Of a stretch of 64,000 nt of DNA, positions 45,072 to 55,976 are shown piece by piece; within the stretch, counting starts at the first letter, position 1; every line of letters starts with the position of its first letter. The DNA comes from Sorghum bicolor. Taxonomy: Eukaryota; Streptophyta; Magnoliopsida; Poales; Poaceae. The stretch lies in the NCBI RefSeq assembly GCF_000003195.3, contig NC_012879.2, positions 38,770,565-38,834,564 of the forward strand, written 5' to 3'. The notes beneath the pieces were generated by a model. The model saw only the letters and a list, made by a program, of their open reading frames with translations. It ran no database searches and was not told the DNA's origin. The position numbers and the translations under genes are program-made.

Positions 45072-47265
45072 GAAATTGGAGAGTCCCGTTCGGAGGACTT
45101 AAAAACACCGAACGCCCTGCCAAGAGGTAAACTTGGTAGTTACCCTTTCCCTTTCAATTATTTCAATTATTTCAAATAGTTTACTTAGTTAATTATGTTC
45201 GTGCTATCCTAAAAAGAAAATAAAAATATAAAAAACAGTAAGCCCCATATGAGTAGACGAGTGGCATAAAACCTATAAGTACATTCACTGTGGTGGCATA
45301 AAAATAAAATAAATATTTTTTCTGCTTTATAAAAACAAAAATATAAAAACAGGGAGTAACAATTATTAAGGAGTCTCAAGATAATAAAGGCTAGATATTT
45401 ATGCTAACACTTAATCAGTTCCACAAGCTTTGTTGTCTATTTGAGCTCCACAGAATTTAAGAATCAAGAAGACTAGCAGACGGAGGACATTCTAATCGCT
45501 GTCAGAATGCTGCTGACTTTCAAATACACCTCTGCCACCTGCTAGCTACATCAAGAGAAATTACGTCAAAATTCAGCTTGGGGGAGAGCACCCCCATTTA
45601 CCTCGATAAGTATCTCTATCTATTTTTATACTTATATTATTTTAGAATATTAAAATACACATAAACTATGGGAAAACCAAATAAAGATTTTATGCTTATA
45701 TATGTCTTTTGCTTAGTGTGTTTAATAAATAAATAAAGTGGCTATGCTAATCTGTAGCTAAACAAAAACTTAAGCATGGATATGATGAATAGTTGCTCTG
45801 CCTAATTTGCACATTCTAAGTTCTCTCTCAAGTTTAGATATAACTGTTATAATTTAAAGCTTGCCCTAGACCTGAACTTGTGGGATGAAAACTTGATCTG
45901 AAGTCTAAGTTGTTAACGGATACGATATGGGAAGGTTGAGCTGCTGTTTATCTGTTCCTAGAGATGCTAGAATTCTGGAGAATTTTATCTTTGAAAATCT
46001 TTAAAATGTTGCATGATGAGTTCCTGTATGATGAGAGCTTAAATTCCTACCACAGCCATATATACATGCTTGCTAGACTTTGAGCCACACATTTATTATT
46101 TACTGCTTATGAGCATTGAGTGTGGTCAAGCTGTGTAGACCCTTAGGAGCTTGTCATGTGGTTAAATCAAGATTTCACTTGCACGTTCACTCATATATGC
46201 TACTTCTACTCCAGAAGTACCATCCACATATATCCATCCATTTCCATCTCCAGAATCACCCAAAAATATTCTGCTCCTAATCCGGGAGAGAATAACCAAA
46301 AATATTTCTGTTTCCCCTTGTGAAATAAATGCTCAAGTTATCTTGTTACTACCACTTGCTATATTATCTCAAGAGATGAGTGCTCTAAAAAAAAGAGAAG
46401 AAAATAAAAATATAATACGAGGAAATAAAAAGGAGCAAGTGCTCGGAACCTCGAAAGAAAAGAAAGAGTGAGACGAGAGGTAAAAATGGACAAGTGTCCG
46501 ACAGTAGAATTAGGGGTGCAAGATACCCACCTGAGAGACAAGAAAAAGAAGAGCATCTCATTCTCCTCATAAAGTTTCAAAAGCAAGGAAGGTATGTATC
46601 CCCTCAAAAGAGCAAAGTAGAATTAGACTTCCACCACCATTGTTTTCACCATTGTTATCACCATCATCACCATACACCATTCATTCGCCACACATGCACA
46701 TCTTGATTTGGCTTATTGATTTGTTTCTTTGGATCCATGGTTTGACTATGCAATAAATGTCTTGTAAGTATGTATATTTTATCTCCCACCTATGAGCTCC
46801 AGATATTAAGCCTTATTAGAGTAGGGTGAGAGAGAAGGCAATGTCACTATGCCTTATACCACAAATACTACATATCTTGAGAGAAGGCATATACCATCAA
46901 TGCCTTGGTAACGATCCAAAAATACCACAAAAGAGAGACCTGAGAGAATCATACAAGGAATCTCTGAGTTTTATTTGAAAATCTGCAAAAACCCCAGAGT
47001 TATAGCTGATCACGAATAAGAGACATGGCACTTGGCTAGGCTGTTCTATCTTTTAACCACTCAAGACAGAAGTGACAGTTACAAGTCCCATGGTGAAGGT
47101 AAAGTAAGTAAGTTTTAAGTCTTGACAGTTTACTCTAACTCAGAGATGAGATCTTATTTAAAAAGCATGTGTACCGTCAATTTTTAAAGATATTGCAACT
47201 ACTTATGATCCATTGCTGACTCTATCCTTGCTCAGGGACGAGCAAGAGGTAAGCTTGGGGGAGTT
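45072..47265 (+). other. 3' non-coding region of the innermost element
   Basis: 2.2 kb without a convincing gene. It contains two GCTTGGGGGAG purine tracts (about 45576 and 47250); the second is next to the LTR and is the likely plus-strand primer. 46344-47265 duplicates 39693-40614. Space normally taken by RT, RNase H and integrase is absent. Confidence 0.7.
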
Positions 47266-48919
47266 TGTTGACGGTTCTTAAGTATCAAATTTAATTATCA
47301 AATAAATAAAGAAAAGGATCCAAATGAAATCAAGATCCAGACTTAGGGTTTTATCTTACAGAATTCCACGAGTTTTGGTGTTTGTCTATTTCTGCAGGGG
47401 GTTATCAGGAAATATGGAAGAAAGGCCCACATGTTAGGATTACGTAAAGATATTAACGTGTTGCGCAATTATCTTACATCTAGAAGACTCCAGAAGCCAC
47501 GAGACCGAAGCGGAGGCGAAACGGGGCCAGACCCTGGGCGGCCGCCCAGTTGGTCAGGGCGCCCGCCCACCTCCTGAGTCCAATCAGGACTCTGCTTTGC
47601 GGGAGATCTCCACCGACCTAAAGGATGAATCTAAACCATACAATCTATGTTGGTTTGATCCAAGGGCCCATATTCACTTGAAGGGACTATAAAACCAGAC
47701 CCCCTGGCCCCTAGAGGAGAGAGCCTCTCAACCCTAATTCATTGTTCCATCAAGGGAGAAGAAGCCTCTGATCAAGATTAGAGCCACCACATCAATTAGA
47801 TATCTAGATTAGCATAGCTACATAGGATTAGAACTAGAAGGAGTCAATCTTCGATTGGTTTCCGGATCTGTCAAGAGGATTCTTGGTAATTCTCTAATTG
47901 TGCTTCTAATTGCTTTCTAATTATCTTTGTTCTTCAATATTATGAATATGACTTTGTTCTACTTCAATATATTGCTTATGACTTTGCTCTACTTGCTTAT
48001 ATTCAAGATTATATTGTTCTTAGTTTGTCATAGTTATGTACTTGGCTTAGTTAGATTGGATCTATATACATGCTTAGGATCGTATAGCGTTTATCCATCG
48101 GATCCATGGGTAAATGATAGATATTGTGTAGGCGTGGTGCTTATACCGTATTTATCTGCGATTGTACCCAATATGCCAGATCGTGGGGTGGTTCGTGATA
48201 GTGACAGCTTCATTGATTCTTATATAGTCCCCCTCTCGTGTATTGGGCTGGCAGAGCAACATTATTACAGGGGAGTGATTGCTATGTTTCTCATATTCCT
48301 TGCTAATATCACTATGCATGGGCGTAGTCTTGTCTCACAATGATTGCTAAGTATGCTTGCACTAACTATGATATGCTAGACTATATAGTTGAGAATAACT
48401 TAGGGAATATTCTTGTAGTTCGTTCTAATACCATGCTAATGACTTTCTAGAGTATCTAATTGAGGTGCTTATCATATTTATTATGTGGCTAGATCAGATT
48501 AGTTATCCTTGTCACTATTATTACTTCATATATCTTTTATGTGACACTTATCCCTGTATGAAGAGTTAGATATAATGTTCTCAATTATACATGCAATGAT
48601 AGATGCTCAATCTCATATTCTATTCTGTAATCATTAGTGATGATTGCTAATCCCTTCCCAGTGGTAAAAATATAAATAACGATACCTGGAATACTTCCCG
48701 GTTAAAATGCTGCATCGGTATTAATCTGTGCGCTTGCAGATTCAATTCATTATTTATTTAGAAGAGCAATTGCATATTTCAATACCGCGTCTCTTATATC
48801 ATGCTGGGGATGACAACTTGGCTTAAGTGGTGTGAGGGATAGGTTTGGCATTTTTGGCACCGTTACTAGATTTAGAGAACTTAGTCTACTTTTGGTAATG
48901 ATGTTAAGAATACCCAACA
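47266..48919 (+). repeat. 3' LTR of the innermost Athila-like element
   Basis: 1654 bp, TGTTGACGGTTC...TACCCAACA. It is preceded by the purine tract GGTAAGCTTGGGGGAGTT. It has the same promoter motifs as the 5' LTR and about 99.4% identity with it. Confidence 0.9.
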
Positions 48920-49382
48920 GCGTGATGGCATTTATAGAGATCTACTCAAAGTGGAGATGAAGTAGTGTGATTAGTATTTAACAAATTGAGCAAGTCTCAA
49001 AGGTAGGGACAACCAATATAGCAACATGGCAAAGGATTTTTTTTATGTAAAGTACTCCCCCAAGCTTGAATTTTGCAAAATTCAAGTTTGGATGAATTTA
49101 ATTCAATGTTGTATGATGATTGGTTGGACATACCTTGTGCTTGTCATTCATCCGATCTTCTTGCTCCAATCCTGGAAAGGTTAGTGACAAGAATACCTGA
49201 AGGAATATTTTTACAATTATCCTTATATGCTCAATACACAAGGTAATGTTGTAAATAATTAAAAGCTCATGTTACGATCTGATGAGTGCTTATTTTAGGA
49301 CACTAAGCTTGTCCTTGGGAAACCATCAATTTATGTCGGCGAAGTGGTTTCCCTTCCAACGCTGACCTATATCTAGATCAAC
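48920..49382. other. Non-coding remainder of the middle element
   Basis: No gene. It includes the purine run CAAGCTTGGGGGAGTAC on the minus strand (about 49053-49069), a third purine tract of the family type. The junction with the innermost element is at 48919/48920. Confidence 0.5.
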
Positions 49383-50947
49383 TCAACGAGATCTGCAATA
49401 TTTATTATAGACATATGCATCGACAACCGCCCTTTTAAAGTTTTTATAAATAGAAAGGAAGATGGGGTTGGAGATCTCAAATGTGGTGATGCTGGAGAGA
49501 CCAGTAGATTGGGAAGATGTTGCATATGAGCATGGAGTAAACGTGGTGGCTATGAAATAAATTCCATGCTTATTAATGTTATCTTTGTCTCCAATCTGAA
49601 TGTTCGGAGTTTCTCCTGGATTGGTCTCACCTATGTCCTCTGCTGTAGTTGGATGAATCTCATCTTCAAAGGGAGTCAAGAACTCACCATTTGAAATTGA
49701 GCCAAAGTCAGAATCCATTAAGACTTCTTCCTTATCCATCCATTCTACACATTCTAGCCATATAGAACTTGTGATCAGGAAAGGGGAGGTGTTAGAATTT
49801 TCTTTATGGCTTAGCTCTCCTTCTATGACATTACTTGACATGTCATCCTCATGGTATTTGTGACTCCTATGGTTTGATCGTCTTGATGGATTGTTAGGAT
49901 CATCGTGAGACTTAAAAGGAGAGGGATAAGAGGGGTCTCTAAGGTCAAGGATGGATTTAGAATATGTGAACATGGAAGGGGTGTAGATAGAATCTTCTAT
50001 ATGGTTTAGCTCTCCTTCACTTGATAAGTCATCCTTGACTTCTTCATACCAGGAACTAGGACATTCTCTAAGAGAACCATTATTGCAAGGATTTGAATTA
50101 TCGCTGCTTGAAGGTCTCTTATGAAACGAGAAGTCTAAACCATCAGCATTTGAAAGATTTAAGGTCGGAATTCCTTCGTCCCTTGGAGAATTTTGGGATA
50201 TTGATGGTTTAGGATCGATAACTAATGTTTGGAATTGAAGTGGTTGTGATCTGGCTATCGAAACTTCTTCTTCTTGTCTAGGAACTGGTTCTTTCTCTTT
50301 CTCAGGGATATAAATGCTAGGAAACTTTCCACTCAATGAATCAATTAAATCCCTAGCTTCACTAGCAGGTAGGGGATAGAAGGATCCTCTAGAGGCTGTA
50401 TTCATGGTTTGCTTATTTTCCCTACTAAGGCCCTCAAAAAAGTGAATTAGAAGAACTTCTTCTGGAATAGAAAGCTTTGGGCCAGTGAGAGTAAGGTTAA
50501 TAAAGCGGTCCTATGATTTGCCGAGAGATTCTTCTTCCAGTTGTCTAAAAGAAAGAATCTCACGCCGAAGTTCCACCACTTTGAAGATTGGAAAATATTT
50601 AAAAAGAAAACTATTATATAACTCCTTCCAATCTCCATGAACACTCCCTACTTTGAGTTTGTACCAATGTCTAGCTTTTCCTGTTAAAGAGAACAGAAAA
50701 AGCTTCCATTTAAGGGTCTCATTGGACATGCCTTCAATGCGAAGGAGGTCACAGACTCGATAAAACTCTCTTAGGTGTGTGTATGGGTTTTCCTCACCTT
50801 CTCCTGAGAAAGGTTGTTTTGAACAAATTCTATGTATTCGGGGTCTATCTCAAAACTAGATACTATGATAGGCTTTGAAGATTTTGGTGGTTCGAGATGT
50901 GTGCCCGTAGGTCTATGAAACTGATAGATAGACATGTTTGCATTCAT
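49383..50947 (-). pseudogene. Gag-like ORF with long acidic/serine-rich tail, middle-level Athila-like element
   Basis: Starts at ATG 50947 (MNANMSIYQFHRPTGTHLE). The gag core LFLFSLTGKARHWYKLKVGS and LRREILSFRQLEEESLGKS is typical of grass Ty3 gag. A frameshift lies near 50815 and a TAG at 50511-50513 replaces the usual Trp before DRFINLTLTGP. From 50405 the frame is open for 340 residues: LPASEARDLIDSLSGKFPS, then a Ser/Asp/Glu/Pro-rich stretch with a repeated EGEL(N/S)H motif (EGELNHIEDS and EGELSHKENS), ending CRSR at 49383. No zinc knuckle, protease or RT is seen. The tail has no recognised function. Confidence 0.7.
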
Positions 50948-51077
50948 GATAGACCAGAAATCAAGGATTAGATAAGAGGAAAGAATAGCAGAGATGAGGC
51001 AAAGGAAAATATATATTTATTTTTATTTTTTTTTAGAAAATGATTAAGCTAGTTCGTAGTCAACTCAGCAACCGTTT

Positions 51078-51102
51078 CCCCGGCAACGGCGCCAAAAATG
51101 CT
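51078..51102 (-). promoter_or_regulatory. Primer binding site of the middle Athila-like element
   Basis: The minus strand after the LTR reads AGCATTTT followed by TGGCGCCGTTGCCGGGGA, an 18-base match to the tRNA-Asp-type primer site expected for Athila-like elements. It fixes the element's orientation. Confidence 0.75.
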
Positions 51103-52468
51103 TGTTGACACTTGCTAACACCACTTGAATACTAGGTTGTCATCCCCAGCATGACACTAGAGTGTACTATGGTATTTATACACACACAGATAAATCCGCA
51201 AGCGCACGAATACCGTTGTAGCTTTTACCCGGTTAAAGGTTTTATGTATCCACAGGGAAACGGGAGAACTGATCTACGCTCTAACTTAACCTAGATAGAT
51301 AGGTAAGTGTAAATAGGAAAGATGGTAGAATTGAATAAGAATAATATTAAAAGTAAGATAACAATGGGTGATAATATGGGAATCGAGAGTAGAGCAATCT
51401 AGTATATGGGCGCTGGTAGGAGAATAGAGAGGGTAACTATGGTTTCTCTACTTCAAAGGGTATGTCTATGTCTGGGACGAACCACGTGATAAGAATATAC
51501 CACAAAGGATGCTTATCCAGAGGCCGATAAACCCTACCCGTCTTGCTAACAGGAGGTGGACTGCAGGGGACCAACGTAACTGTCACCTACGCGGCCTACC
51601 ACATGATCCGGCTAGACAGGGGATATCCACAAGTAACCTAGGTCTAACCACCACGCTTACACCTATACTACAACTCTAACCTATAGGGTCCTATAGATTA
51701 AAAGTACTCAAAAGAGTTGTGTACCAGAACATTCATGAATAGTAATTGCATAATGAAATAGAAGTAGATTAGCAGAGTCATCCCATGGGCAAGCTTGATT
51801 AGAACTTGATCATGGCGAAGTACAACCGGAGGAAGAACCGACAGGCTGGCCTCTCCTCCAATCCTCCCTCGCTCTCCATCTCGCTACTATCTAGATCTAC
51901 TCTAGTTTAGAGATGAGAGGAGAGCTCTCATCTCCAAACCTAAGCTTTTGCTCTGTCTATGTAGAGGAAAGGTTATCCTTCAAGGCCACCTCTCAACTCT
52001 ACAATGAACTTGTTCTCCTCCAGGGGCCAAGGGGTCTGCTTATATAGTCCCCTCAAGTGAATTTGGACCGCCAGATCAAACCGACATTGATCGCACGGTT
52101 TTCCTTGATCCTTTAGGTCGGTGGAGCATAATCCGCGAGGTTGGTCGTGATTGGTGGAAAAAGGTGGGCGGGCGCCCTAAGGAGTAGGGCGGGCGCCCTG
52201 TCCTTGAGCCCGCTCGGCTTCCCGTTCGTTCCTGTGGCTTCTGGAGTCTTCTAGATGATAGAAAATTGCGCGGCACGTTAATATCTCTATGTAAACCCGA
52301 CATGTGGGCCTTTCCTCCATATTTCCTGATAATCCTCTGCAGAAATAGACAAACACCAAAACTCATGGAATTCTGTCAGATAAAACCCTAAGTCTGGGTG
52401 TTGGTTGTATTTGGATCCTTTTCTTTATTTATTTGATGATTATATTTGGTACTTAAGGACCGTCAACA
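51103..52468 (-). repeat. 5' LTR of the middle Athila-like element
   Basis: 1366 bp. Paired palindromes GGGCGCCCGCCC (52166-52200), with TATA box TATATAAGCAGACC (about 52037-52050) downstream on the minus strand. About 27 differences in the first 700 bp relative to the other LTR. Confidence 0.88.
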
Positions 52469-52865
52469 AACGACACCACCGAATGCCGCGACGGTGGAGC
52501 GACGTTTGCACGTTGGTGTCCCCTGAAACGATGTCGTACAGGGAAACACCCAGGATTCCTATTGAGGTCATGACGTTCGCCCCGAAGAAGATAGCCGTGA
52601 GACTCTCCGAGGAGTTCCTGGATGTCCTCCAGTAGTTCCGCCTGAAGGCGGTTGTTGCCGAACTGTATGCCCAAAGTCCGAGCACGGTTCATCGCCATCC
52701 AGATGACTTGTAGGATGAGTGAAGCCATTGAGGCAGAATTATGACGAGGGAACGACATGTTTTACTTCGGGTAAAGCCCTGGGGGTCAAGGTCGATCCCT
52801 CGACGATGTTCTTTCCAACCGAGCTATTCCCCTCTAGGGCAGGGAAGATCGATGTGTTGATAACG
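52469..52865 (-). other. Copia leader and gag region without gag similarity
   Basis: The minus strand after the 5' LTR starts CGTTATCAACACATCG, a primer-site-like TTATCAACA. A frame with LQAELLEDIQELLGESHGYL follows, not recognisable as copia gag. It joins 36946 across the nested insertion without a stop. See 36381-36946. Confidence 0.45.
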
Positions 52866-53155
52866 TGTTATGAGTGGAATGTAAAAGTACGAGAACAGAG
52901 AGGAAGTGATTGAACTTGGTGTGTTTCTTTTTTCATTGATCACGGTATTTATATAAGTCGAGGGGGAGGGGAAACTCTCCCCCCAAGTAATCTCGAAGCC
53001 CACGATGAGTCGTGGTGGATATCATGGAGGTGGAACCGATCTTCACGGGCACGTTCGAAGTCGTGGGGGAAGTCTCAGTCTTCGAGCTGTTAGGATAGAT
53101 CTCCCGTGAGAGAATCCAAGGAGACGAGATCACCCCAAACAAAATATCCCTAACA
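52866..53155 (-). repeat. 5' LTR of the copia element
   Basis: 290 bp, minus-strand TGTTAGGGATATTTTG...CATAACA. It matches 32314-32594 at about 90% with a 9-bp indel (CTGTTAGGATA region). CTAGC follows on the plus strand. Confidence 0.88.
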
Positions 53156-53394
53156 CTAGCCCTTCACCGATGTGGACATAGTTGAGGTAGGAAGAGACCG
53201 AAGAAACCTTATTTCAATGTGTCATCATTGCCAGAACCTCATCAACATTACCAAGAAACCAAGCCCTATATTAAACGATGCCAACAAAAAATTAGACTGT
53301 GAAGGGGGCAGGTCCCTACTCCTTAAGCCACTAAAGAGAGAAAGAGATTAGGGGTATCGAGGTGGCAGCAAAGGTGAGTAGTGTAGTAGACTAA
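53156..53394. other. Intergenic sequence between copia and the Helitron
   Basis: No gene. Part (GAGAGAAAGAGATTAGGGGTATCGAGG in the 53333-53362 area) resembles 56211-56240, so it belongs to the repeated sequence into which the Helitron inserted. Confidence 0.5.
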
Positions 53395-55974
53395 TCTCTA
53401 CTATAATTGAAATCTTCTCCAGGCAAATCCCACCTGCAAGATCAACGACTCACAGCACATACCCTATAGATTTAACGGCCCAGATTAGAAGTATGATCAC
53501 GACCTTACACACCCTCAGCCTCGCGTCAAGGACCTCTCCCCCTCCCCCTCCTCCGCTGGCGCCGCCCACCAGCGGCACGTCTCCGCGCTCGGACTCCAGC
53601 TCCTCGCCTCGCCGGCCGCGGCCGCCGCGCCCGACCTCCCTGTCCACCTCGCGCACGACCTCGTGCCGCACCTCGCCCGCGGCAGCCCCCGCGCCATCGC
53701 TGCCGCCGCGCGCGTCATAGCCGCCTCGCCATCCGGCCGTGCCGGTCCTCTTCAAGCCGCTGGCAGCGTGTCTCGCCTCTCCCGATCCTCGCACGTCCAC
53801 GGCGGCTATGGCAGCTTTCTGTGACCTGTCGGCGTCCCCTGCTGACGCTACCCCTTTCCTGCCGCTCGCGCCCGACCTCTACAACCTGCTCACCACCTCC
53901 GATTCCAACTGGGCTCTCATCAAGGTGCTCAAGGTGTTTGCACGACTGGCTCCTCTCGAGCCCCGCCTCGCAGCTAGAATCGTCGACCCGGTCTGCCAGC
54001 TTCTCACCCGATCCGGGGCCATGTCCCTGACCTTCCAGTGCATCCGTACGGTGCTCATTGCACTGCCAGCACATGATGCGGCTGTCCGCCTCGCCATTGG
54101 GAAAGCCAATGAGTTCATTGCCACTGATGATGATCCCAACCTGAGGTACCTTGGGCTTCTGGCTCTTGAATTGGTATGCTTGGCCCAGCATATGCATCCA
54201 CGGTGCATGATTGCCGGGATGCTATTGCGAAGTCACTGGGTGATGCCGACACGAACATTCGCCAGGAGGCGTTGCATCTCATTATGGGGATGGTTAATGA
54301 AAACAACGCCATGGACATTGCTGGTATGCTGATCGGTCATGTTCCTAAGTCAGACCTAGAGTTCACAAATGACATTCTTGGTGCTATTCTAGCAGCATGT
54401 GGGCATAATGTGTATGAGATGGTGATGGATTTTGATTGGTATGTTTCGCTCCTGGCGGATATGGCAAGGACCCTGCATTGTGCCCAAGGGGATGAGATTG
54501 GTCGGCAGCTTGTTGATGTAGGACTGAGAGTGCAGGATGCACGGTCAGAGCTTGTCCATTCAGCTCGGACTCTCCTGATTGATCCTGCTTTGCATGGAAA
54601 TCACTTCCTCTTCCCTGTTTCTGGTGAGTATGTGGACTTAACGAAGGATCCTGTTGAGCTTGTTGAAGCACTCTTGCAACCAAGGACCGGCCTTCTGCCA
54701 ATTTCAGTGAGAGCTGTCTACATCCATGCAGTATTTAAAGTGATTACATGGTGTTTCAGTGTATATGTTGGGAGATTGGGTGATTCAGGCATGGCAATGG
54801 ATGTCACGTTCGACAGGTTAGCTGCTGATCAAACTGTTAGTTTGGACAGCAATGTTGCACTTGGGTCTGTGGGAGAGCAAGATATTGGGGCGAGCACAGT
54901 GCGAAAGGACCCTTTTTCACATGAATCTATACTTTACATGATTAACCTAATTCAAACAACAGTTGGTCCACTGATTAACTGCAATGAAGTAGAAGTACAA
55001 GATAGAGCACACAACCTGATTGGTTTTGTCCATTTAGTAAGAGAGATTCAAGAGCTGAACAAAACGAAGGTTGCTGATGGTGACAAGCCAAGCAAGGTTA
55101 GAAGAGCTTGTCAAGACTATGTGGACAGTGTTCTGTCAAGAACTAGGTCTGTGAATGCACAAATGAAAGTGGCCCCTCCAGATGGCATTGTCCTGAATGA
55201 AAATCTTGTTGAACTTGCTGGCATGGTGAGTGAAGATGATTCTACTCCCTCAACTTCAATCTTTTTCTATCCTTGCAGTCGTCATTCTGTAGATACCAGA
55301 GATGAGCCTGCAGTGTCAATTGGTCCATCTTCTGTTTCTGAGCATCACAAGAGGCATGGGCTCTTTTATCTCCAAACAGGGAAAACTGAGGACGAGCCAA
55401 ATGATTACCCTCAAGCTAATGATTCTCTACCATCTTCTAGCAATAATTCTGTTAATGATGACAAGTTGAAAACTGCTGAACTTGTATTTGGTAGGAAAAA
55501 GTCGACGGCCACAAAGTCCAGACCAAAAGTAGTTAAGTTGGATACGGAGGATTTCCTCAGTTCTAGACCACGCGTGCGGCTCCGTCGCAACCAGGGATCG
55601 AAGGCTGCGATCACGGAATAAAAAAAAATTATGACAACACAGAGAACCCCACCACCTACAATCTTGTTTTTCTTGCTTGTTTGTCCAATAAGACAGGTAT
55701 ACACCTACACTAACTACAATCAAGTATCTCATTTTTTATGGACTTGTTATCAAAGTTACAAGACAAATGATGCGCATTTGTAGATCCGCTGTGTTTCTCA
55801 ACTTTTCTACATAGCATTTGTTAAAACTAAATACATGTTTCCAAATTAAGTACTGTAATTTTCATATAGATTTTTTATTAGTGGGGTAGGTTTGTTTTTT
55901 AGTTTTATGATTTATTTTAGTTTTGTAATTTTTTTCTAAGAGTCACCGTAGCGTTAGCACGGGCAATATACTAG
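53395..55974 (+). mobile_element. Candidate non-autonomous Helitron carrying an AP-3 delta gene fragment
   Basis: The 5' end is TCTCTACTATAATTGAAATC, a usual grass Helitron start (TC). The 3' end is GCGTTAGCACGGGCAATATA followed by CTAG at 55971-55974, with a short stem (CCGT/ACGG) 11 bases before it. It lies between A (53394) and T (55975), the AT target that Helitrons use without duplication. The 2.58-kb interior is almost wholly an AP-3 delta-adaptin gene fragment in the same orientation. No Rep/helicase gene. Capture of host gene fragments is characteristic of grass Helitrons. An empty-site comparison is needed to be sure. Confidence 0.72.
53525..55621 (+). pseudogene. AP-3 complex subunit delta fragment (5'-truncated, frameshifted)
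   Basis: The conserved adaptin N-terminal (HEAT-type) region starts mid-protein: GAAHQRHVSALGLQLLASP in frame 1, then after a 2-bp loss near 53732 AVPVLFKPLAACLASPDPR, SNWALIKVLKVFARLAPLEP and NLRYLGLLAL. After a 4-bp insertion near 54170 follow GPAYASTVHDCRDAIAKSLG, LHCAQGDEIGRQLVDVGLRV and KVITWCFSVYVGRLGD, and a hinge tail ending FLSSRPRVRLRRNQGSK at 55621. About the first 140 residues of the usual protein are missing, and no start codon context is seen. AP-3 delta is the large subunit of the adaptor that sorts membrane cargo from Golgi/endosomes to the vacuole. The plant gene is normally a single exon, so lack of introns does not indicate retroposition. The last 481 codons remain open, so capture may be recent or the piece may still be read. 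Confidence 0.85.
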
Positions 55975-55976
55975 TG

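Larger units (their letters stand above)
39693..48919 (+). mobile_element. Athila-like Ty3 retrotransposon (innermost), gag-protease only, with an extra 3' end copy
   Basis: A 2576-bp segment (39693-42268) recurs at 46344-48919 with only about 13 differences. The LTR proper starts at TGT(T/G)GACGGTTC (40615 and 47266) and ends ATACCCAACA (42268 and 48919), 1654 bp each. The preceding 922 bp (39693-40614) is a second copy of the element's 3' non-coding end. The order is therefore 3' end, LTR, gag-protease, 3' end, LTR. LTR identity of about 99.4% makes this the youngest insertion. No target duplication was found (TTCTT left, GCGTG right), as expected if the left part is truncated. Lacks RT, RNase H and integrase. 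Confidence 0.85.
36947..52468 (-). mobile_element. Athila-like Ty3 retrotransposon (middle level of the nest), non-autonomous
   Basis: LTRs at 36947-38311 and 51103-52468 (1365 and 1366 bp) share TGTTGAC...GTCAACA ends. Outside them are GACGA (36942-36946) and AACGA (52469-52473), a target duplication with one change. Next to the 5' LTR on the minus strand is a tRNA-Asp-type primer site. LTRs differ by roughly 3-4%. The inside is gag-like only (50947-49383), a 3' non-coding region (38312-39692) and the nested plus-strand element (39693-48919). No RT, RNase H or integrase is present. Confidence 0.88.
32314..53155 (-). mobile_element. Ty1/copia retrotransposon (outermost of a three-level nest)
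   Basis: LTRs of 281 bp (32314-32594) and 290 bp (52866-53155) are flanked on the outside by identical 5-bp target duplications, CTAGC (32309-32313 and 53156-53160). A polypurine tract (AAGGGGGAG on the minus strand, 32595-32604) abuts the 3' LTR. Without the 15.5-kb nested insertion, the element is about 5.3 kb, the normal copia size. The LTRs differ at about 28 positions plus a 9-bp indel (roughly 10%), so it is old. Pol is broken by stops; recognisable gag is missing. Confidence 0.9.

Noticed and set aside
53450..54200. Antisense frames over the AP-3 delta fragment
   Set aside because: GC-rich shadows of the captured coding sequence.
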